Origin: Phymorhynchus buccinoides
Taxonomy: Eukaryota; Mollusca; Gastropoda; Neogastropoda; Raphitomidae
DNA: 64,000 bases
Direction: 5' to 3'
Assembly (NCBI GenBank): GCA_017654935.2
Contig: CM065699.1
Span: 6,407,668 to 6,471,667, forward strand
Positions 57,466 to 64,000 of the stretch are shown in pieces (the stretch's first letter is position 1; every line of letters starts with the position of its first letter). The position numbers were made by a program, and so were the translations under genes. The notes below the pieces were generated by a model. That model ran no database searches and was not told the origin of the DNA. It worked only from the letters and a program-made list of their open reading frames with translations.

Positions 57466-57626
57466 TCAACAACAACAACAGCAACACGCTGACTGTGGCC
57501 AGGTCAGAGTCTGACCCCACCCTGACCCAGAAGACCTTCGTCTGATCAACAACAACAACAGCAACACGCTGACCGTGGCCAGGTCAGAGTCTGACCCCAC
57601 CCTGACCCAGAAGACCTTCGTCTGAC
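57466..57626 (+). repeat. Two extra tandem copies of the C-terminal coding segment and stop
   Basis: The 78-bp unit (aacaacaacaacagcaacac ... accttcgtctgatc) is present three times from 57388. Copies differ by one or two bases (accgtgg/actgtgg; final tgacc). Every unit encodes NTLTVARSESDPTLTQKTFV and a TGA, so copies 2 and 3 are 3' UTR unless termination fails. Confidence 0.93.
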
Positions 57627-57761
57627 CAACCACAACAACAACAACAACAGCGACAAACAGCAATAATCACCAGTAACTTCAACAACAACAACTGCCATGT
57701 TCATAGTTTACAGTGAACATAGTATGACTAATGTGGCGCATTTCTTCGCTAATTCAGTTAC

Positions 57762-58103
57762 CATATTTTGCGGACTACAAGGCGCACCTTGTAGTAAGGT
57801 GCACCCCCCAAAATGTACACAACATTCAGGTGTTATTCTATTTTCTTACTCTATTATCAGTCATATTATAAGGCGCGGGGATCTTAGTCTGGATGATGAA
57901 ATTCTGCTTTTTGACGTCCTCCGGTCTGGAACAGACACATATGGGACGTTAGTAGATATGAAGATGGTGGGAACGACCCTGGAGGCAATTCCCGGAGGCA
58001 GTGCAACACCAGGACAGTCCCGAACTTTTAACAATACAGATGTGTATAGTATCTATCTTAGTCTGGAAAAAAAAGTATCGCCTTATAGTCCAGATTATAC
58101 GGT
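57762..58103. mobile_element. 'ataaggcgca' element interrupted by another dispersed repeat
   Basis: Ends accatattttgcggactaca and 'tatagtccagattatacggta'. At 57893-58055 the 'ggaggcagtgcaacaccagg' repeat is inserted, bracketed by a duplicated 'cttagtctgga'. Confidence 0.75.
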
Positions 58104-58815
58104 AATATGGAAGGGTTGTTAGTTTTAATTGTGAACATTTTGTGTTTTAGGGCTTCCTTACTAGCAATTCAAGTGTGGAGATGGTTAAAGCAGGTTGCAC
58201 TATTGCCTAGAGTCTGTCCTGAAGAGCTCTGGACGTTCAAATCACCACCTGGTGCCTAGACACTGTCAAAAATATACAGTTGGCATTTGCCAAGTTATTA
58301 TGTTTGGAGATGTTTTCTTTACTGTTTTACAAAGTCAACTGCTGATTATGCGTCTCGATTAGCTAGAGTCAAGTTCATTGTAGTCAAGGTTGGGCAGGTT
58401 TGCGCATTCAGCGCAGAAATCCCCTTAAATCTCGTCTTCCTTTCTTATTGGAGTAGCGAGATAGGGAATGTTGCTTCTTTTTTAAACTGGAAGAATCATC
58501 GTTTGTAGAGGACTATTAACAAATCTTTATAACTACCCAGTCACATAACATGAATAATTCTGGATAAATGATATTTGGGCACCTTAAAGGTAATTGTTCT
58601 AAAATTTGTATTCCCTGTGTGAGAATGGCCTGGCTGTAGCGCCATGTCCACACCACTAAGCAATAGAAAGCGAATGGAGAACTTATTTCTACAGTGATGC
58701 CTTTATGCAGTACATCTAGTGCTTTGCTTTGATGAATTTCTCAGGTGAAAGTCAGAAGGTACTGTCACCCCCTTTACTCTTACTGTGATAGAATCTTCTG
58801 GATTTAGCCTGATAA
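58104..58815. other. Intergenic sequence, nothing recognised
   Basis: Short frames only, no splice-supported exon, no repeat recognised from elsewhere in the window. Confidence 0.5.
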
Positions 58816-58818
58816 ACA

Positions 58819-59240
58819 TGACCCAGCACCACAAAATGGACATTGTCAAACTGACCATTCTGAGAAAAGTATACATTTGAAAACTTCAGACAATTCCCTT
58901 TCTGCTGATACAAGAACCATTCTTGTATCTTTTCCTGTTCCAGAGTTATGAGCATTTAAAGTTAAAAGGGTGAGCGTCGGCCATTTCGCGAAAACAAGTC
59001 TAAAGTCTAACCTAGCCTAACAAAATGCTTTGACCTGCTCGTTTTAAAGCACTTTGTTCTTATAAAGATCATTTAGAGACCACATTAAAGATTGTCCCTT
59101 ATACATATGAGAGAGAAGATGTAAGAGAACACGAAAATATCCATAACTCAAATTGACGAAAACATGAGATTTTTGACTTTGCAAGTCTGTTGTGAGAAAC
59201 TAGCCCAGCGACTTAATGTCCCTTTCGTGGTGCTGGGTCA
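58819..59240. mobile_element. Inverted-repeat element with 'tgacccagcaccac' ends
   Basis: tgacccagcaccacaaaatg at 58819 and its complement-like ctttcgtggtgctgggtca ending at 59240; about 420 bp, AT-rich interior. Confidence 0.65.
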
Positions 59241-59487
59241 CAAATTATATATTTGTATGCTCTTGTTGCTTTCATATTGGTTTAATTGTTGTTGCTGTTT
59301 TTAATTGGAGTGTCATTTTGATGCCTTTAGAAGCTGAACAGGGTATATTTCAGACATTTTTCTTGAACGAAAATCTGTTACTTTGGATAAACTTTTGACT
59401 TGTAAAGAAGTCTGTTGGTTGTGTATTTGATTCTTTGCATGGTTGGTAGTTTCTTTTTGAGGGGCGGTGGGGGTTGTGGGTGATGGT

Positions 59488-60040
59488 TGGGTCCGCGACA
59501 TTTGCTCCTTAATAATTGCTCCTCGACAATTGCCTCGCGACAATTACTCCTTGATAATTGCTCCTTGGAATACTTGCACCTGGACTTGCTCCTTGAACAA
59601 TTGCTCCTCGTACATTAGCTTCTTGGTTTTTTTGCTCCTCGGACAGTTGCTCCTATTTTTCTTTATTTTTCTCGTCCATTGCTATGAAAGGTATCTAAAT
59701 AAAAGGCATCTTTTAGGGTGGGTGAGGGTGGGGGGGGGTTGTTATTGGGAGTGGGACAGCTTTACTCGTTAGCAACATTCGTGAACGATTATTTTGAACG
59801 ATGTAATAAATAGAATAAATGTAAGCATTTCACACTGCTAGTCTTTAACTTTCACTACTACTGTTAAATGGAAGTATGATTGCAATTATCACATAGACGA
59901 GGAGCAATTGTTCGAGGAGAAATAACATCCAAGGAGCAAATGCTTCGGGAGGAATCGCACCTGGGAGCAATTGTCAAGGGGGGATTGTTGGGGAGCAAAT
60001 GTCGAGGAGCAATTGTCAAGGAGCAACTGTCGGTACCCCT
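59488..60040. mobile_element. Foldback element built of 'gagcaattgtc' repeats
   Basis: The left part (59491-59655) has about ten 'ttgctcctcgacaa'-type units. The right part (59895-60037) has about nine in the complementary orientation. Extremes are gggtccgcgacatttgctcc and complement of ggagcaactgtcggtacccc. About 240 unrelated bases lie between. Confidence 0.8.
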
Positions 60041-60411
60041 GATGGTTGGGGGGTCTCATGATAACAATTTGCATGCACGGCTACTTTCTGTTCCCCCTAG
60101 ATGGTATTTGACCCTGGAAACAATGTAGATAATTGTGAAATACTGGTATGTATGACTGTTACAATTAAGATATGTATTACTGTTTATCAATGCATGTTTT
60201 GATGACTAAATTATAATTCACGACAAATTAAAACAGAGTCGAAATGTTCTTTTTGGTTGAATTTTTGTCTTTGTTTTAATTTGTTGTGAATTTTACTGAA
60301 CCCAGCCGTCATCCTTGTTTCTGTGCATTGTAATGTGTATCAATGACTGGCATCTACCTTATGTGCATTGTCCTTAGTTAATACAGGTGATTGAGTATTG
60401 AGCTGGTGCTT

Positions 60412-60500
60412 AATAATAATAATAATGATTATTTATATAGCGCCTATTCTCTGATTTAGGGCTCTAAGCGCTTTACATATTTAATACAAATACAACATAG
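60412..60500 (-). mobile_element. Retroposon tail (AAT)n with 'atatagcgcc...aagcgctttac'
   Basis: Complement of the 'gtaaagcgctt...gcgctatataaat(att)n' motif seen near 2130, 44030 and 62640. Confidence 0.6.
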
Positions 60501-60574
60501 AATATGCATTATACAATCGGAACATGATGAACGTACATACATTTTACATTAGTAGAATATAGAAAAGTGCATAT

Positions 60575-60757
60575 ATACAAATGAACAATGATGATGTCAT
60601 CAGATGAAGAGGAATAACCCTGATATGTTGGCTTTTGCTCTAACACTGTCAAGAGAGTTATATCCCCAGACCATTTTGCCCGAGTGGCTCTGTCAGTTGT
60701 CTTTTTTATGGCATTATTTGCCCAATGATTTTTTTCTTTGGCAGTGAAGGGGTTAAA
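60575..60757. mobile_element. TTAA family B element, left-truncated
   Basis: 'gaataaccctgatatgttgg' onwards matches 32090-32232; ends tggcagtgaaggggttaa. Confidence 0.75.
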
Positions 60758-61037
60758 TGAGTTTTGACCATTGTCTTGAGGGTTTCAATCAATGTGTTCT
60801 TCGGTATTTTATTTTGTATGCTAATATTCACCATTACTGACGTTTTGTTTTCTGCTTTGAAATATCTGTGAATAGTGTTCAGCTAGTGTTGTGTTTGTTT
60901 GGATTGATGTGAAAGAAAGAGCAAGCTAGAGGGAACATGGAGAAATGTGTATCTGTATAATGTTTTGTGTGAAGGAAATAGACACATTGTTGAACACTCT
61001 CTGTGCGTGTTGATTTCTGTGCCATGCGATGACACTA

Positions 61038-61795
<758 letters not shown>

Positions 61796-61799
61796 GGAC

Positions 61800-62440
61800 A
61801 ACACACACACACATGCGCACACACTCGAGGAAAGAGAACTAAAACAAAAAAAGAAAACAAACAAAAATCAATTATTTTTGTAATCATGCAATGTTTATTT
61901 TTATCTTTGGAAACTAGCATTTCAAGGTAAAGTGAGTCAAAATAAAGTCATGTCAACACCAATAATACACATGTTCGGTTGAAAATAACATTGTCACCAT
62001 TACATGTCAAAATATCATATAACATTGCTGCCAAATTTTAATATAGCTTCAGGAAAGAATAATTTTTTTTTACAAATTATATGTACTGAAAACAGTTTGG
62101 ACATTTGAAAGTGTGTGTGTGTAAAATGATTAATGCTGAAATAGTTTAAACAATCAAAAACGTGTCTGTGTGTGTATGTGTAAGAAAGAAAGAAAGAAAG
62201 ATTTGAATGTGAGATCCAGTTGCATGTAAAAAAAAAAAAGGTAAACATTTTACACATACAGGTGAGCATATGTACAGAACATGCATGCGAGAAAAACGTA
62301 TGGGTTGGAGAGGCTTGGTTTTGTGAGGGAAGGAGAGATCATAATAAGATGTAGTAAAAGGAGCACATTTTTGACAATGTACACCTAAAAGCACATTCAC
62401 ACTCACATTCACAGACACACACCAACTTTTTCAAAATACT
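61800..62440. other. AT-rich intergenic sequence
   Basis: No gene or known repeat seen apart from a (GAAA)n patch at 62182-62201. Confidence 0.5.
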
Positions 62441-62597
62441 GTATTATACGGACTATAAGGTGATACTTTTTTTCACAGACTGAGACCCCTGCGCCTTATA
62501 ATGTGACTGATAATACAGTAAGAAACTACAGAAACAAAATCTTAAGCTTGTGTGAAATTTGGGGGGTGAACGTTGTAGCCCGAAATAATACGGTACT
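62441..62597. mobile_element. 'ataaggcg' element, complete copy
   Basis: ctgtattatacggactataa at the left and 'gtagcccgaaataatacggt' at the right. The interior 'gagacccctgcgccttataa' is as in other copies. Confidence 0.75.
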
Positions 62598-62629
62598 TCG
62601 TTAAAGTCACACGCACTTGCTACAAAAAC

Positions 62630-62780
62630 TATTATTATTATTATTTAAGAAAATTTATATAGCGCTTCACCTTTAAGCTCTAAGCGCTTTACAATTGCCC
62701 TAAAATTATTCATATTAAAAACAACCGCTTACATACCTCCACACTATCCTTCACATTCTTACACATACACATGCGCACAC
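62630..62780 (-). mobile_element. Retroposon tail (ATT)n with 'atatagcgctt...aagcgctttac'
   Basis: Third minus-orientation copy of the tail; followed by 'acacatacacatgcgcacac'. Confidence 0.6.
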
Positions 62781-63394
62781 AAAGAAATATGTACATATTA
62801 AACTAAATATCAATAAAATACATAAACATAATAAAATAACAATTTACAATCAGATTACATTTTTTTTTTTAAATTTTAAATCAATATTGTTGGTGTTGTA
62901 CAGTCTAAAGGAGTTGCCCAAGTAATTAATTCCTTGGGGTCAACAGGGTAAAAAATCAGAATTATTCCCCGGATACTTTGCCTGACCCTAAGTCTTCAGA
63001 TACATCCCCACTCTTAGCAAGAAGAAGTGATGACAGTTGGCGATGAGGTGTGGCTGGTTCTCAAAGGTCAGCTAGTAAGCCTGTCTTGTCATTTTCGACA
63101 GTGACTGCCAGATAGCAGAGGGGGCAGCGGCTATTCCGTTGGGCTGGGCTGAATTTGATTTGTAGTGGAGATGCCTTGCCCAGCGCTCATCCCCACTCTG
63201 TCATTCAAAGAGATTTGAGGACAGCTGGCATGGGATAGCCTGACCCTTTATTGTTGATATCAACCTAATAATGAAGTGAGTGATGCATATTACATGTAGT
63301 TCATAGCTGTTGTCTTGTGTGAATCTTCTTCTGCGTTGCTAGGCCATAATGGGTAAGGTATGTATGTGTCTGGTTCTCAGTTTTCACCGCTCTC

Positions 63395-63670
63395 CCTGCT
63401 GCATACAGGTGACACACTCCGATTTCGTAGGAGCTCAAAGGAGAAAATGATGTGGACAATTTCATTGAAAAAGAAAAAGGCAGGAGAATGGGCCAATAAG
63501 TCAGAAAAATAATAGTACAGAAAGCAAAGAGAAAAGGCAGAGTCAAAGAGTGACAGATCAGAGGAAGTTGCAAGTAGAGAACTTCCAGAAGGTGGGGGAA
63601 CTATGTGTACGAAAGATCCCCCCGTATCCCCTACAGGGAGGGTCTTCTGTGAATGACTTTGACTCTGAAT
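63395..63670 (-). repeat. Dispersed repeat D, copy 2 (inverted)
   Basis: Complement of 36687-36930 with about 75-80% identity by eye; longer at its 5' side ('tgcatacaggtgacacactc'). Confidence 0.75.
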
Positions 63671-64000
63671 TCGGAAAGCATTGAACATATTACTGACTCT
63701 TAGTGCTGCAGCCTTGGGGATTAGTGGAGACCACCAACTGCCTTAAAGTCCTTATGGTCAGCAGATGGGAATTAACAGTTAATTCCCAGGTTTGGAACAT
63801 GAAACGAAAAAACGACTTATAAGGACCTCAAAAGATTGTAAAAGGACCTTCGCTAACCTGATTGTATGACATTGTTCATGATAGAAAGAATGCCAGAATG
63901 CCAATTGTTGACCAGGAGCACCAATTCCAATACGCATGGAATGAATCACTACGTCTTGGTGCGGAAAGACTCACACAGCTTGCAATGAATTGTCTGCTCC

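Overview
The window is animal (very probably gastropod mollusc) nuclear DNA. Evidence: genes are split into short exons with GT-AG introns of 0.3-6 kb. Introns are filled with huge CT, TG and CTA microsatellites, minisatellites, LINE and Penelope-like fragments, tRNA-derived SINEs and many short inverted-repeat transposons. There are no operons, and the long uninterrupted reading frames are almost all translated satellites. The mollusc assignment is inference from repeat style only. Two 500-base N runs (28884-29383 and 54384-54883) are assembly gaps. || Layout: 1-925 is a LINE on the minus strand. 925-3300 holds microsatellites and transposon debris. 3331-28628 (+) is a SOWAH (sosondowah) family ankyrin-repeat gene: N-terminal SOWAH domain, a proline/serine-rich linker, then the start of the ankyrin region, which appears to be split into 12-nt and 3-nt microexons. 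29841-44530 (+) is the C-terminal WD40 half of BOP1/Erb1, a ribosome biogenesis factor; its N-terminal half is missing and gap 1 lies just upstream. 44531-53400 is repeats. 53468-54383 (-) is the last coding exon of an unrecognised protein made of about 16 copies of a 17-19 residue Q/W/N-rich repeat, cut by gap 2. 55880-57465 (+) are two 3' exons of a gene ending in a class I PDZ-ligand-like tail, possibly the displaced SOWAH C-terminus. 57466-64000 is repeats, including about 750 bp of CT. || The most striking feature is how often tandem duplication has crossed splice junctions. The SOWAH ankyrin exon is preceded by about 62 copies of a 74-75 bp unit, each carrying a copy of its splice acceptor, with a second exon start left at the far end of the array. 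A BOP1 exon is triplicated at its acceptor side, another is multiplied five-fold at its donor side, the BOP1 terminal exon and two SOWAH exons have decayed copies beside them, and the last exon of the 57.4 kb gene has its C-terminus plus stop codon in triplicate. || Functionally the two recognised genes are unrelated. BOP1 acts in the nucleolar PeBoW complex for 60S maturation. SOWAH proteins are ankyrin adaptors of poorly known function. Because SOWAH lacks its second ankyrin repeat, BOP1 lacks its 5' half and gap 1 lies between them, either BOP1 sits within or next to SOWAH with several exons in the gap, or the scaffold is misjoined there.
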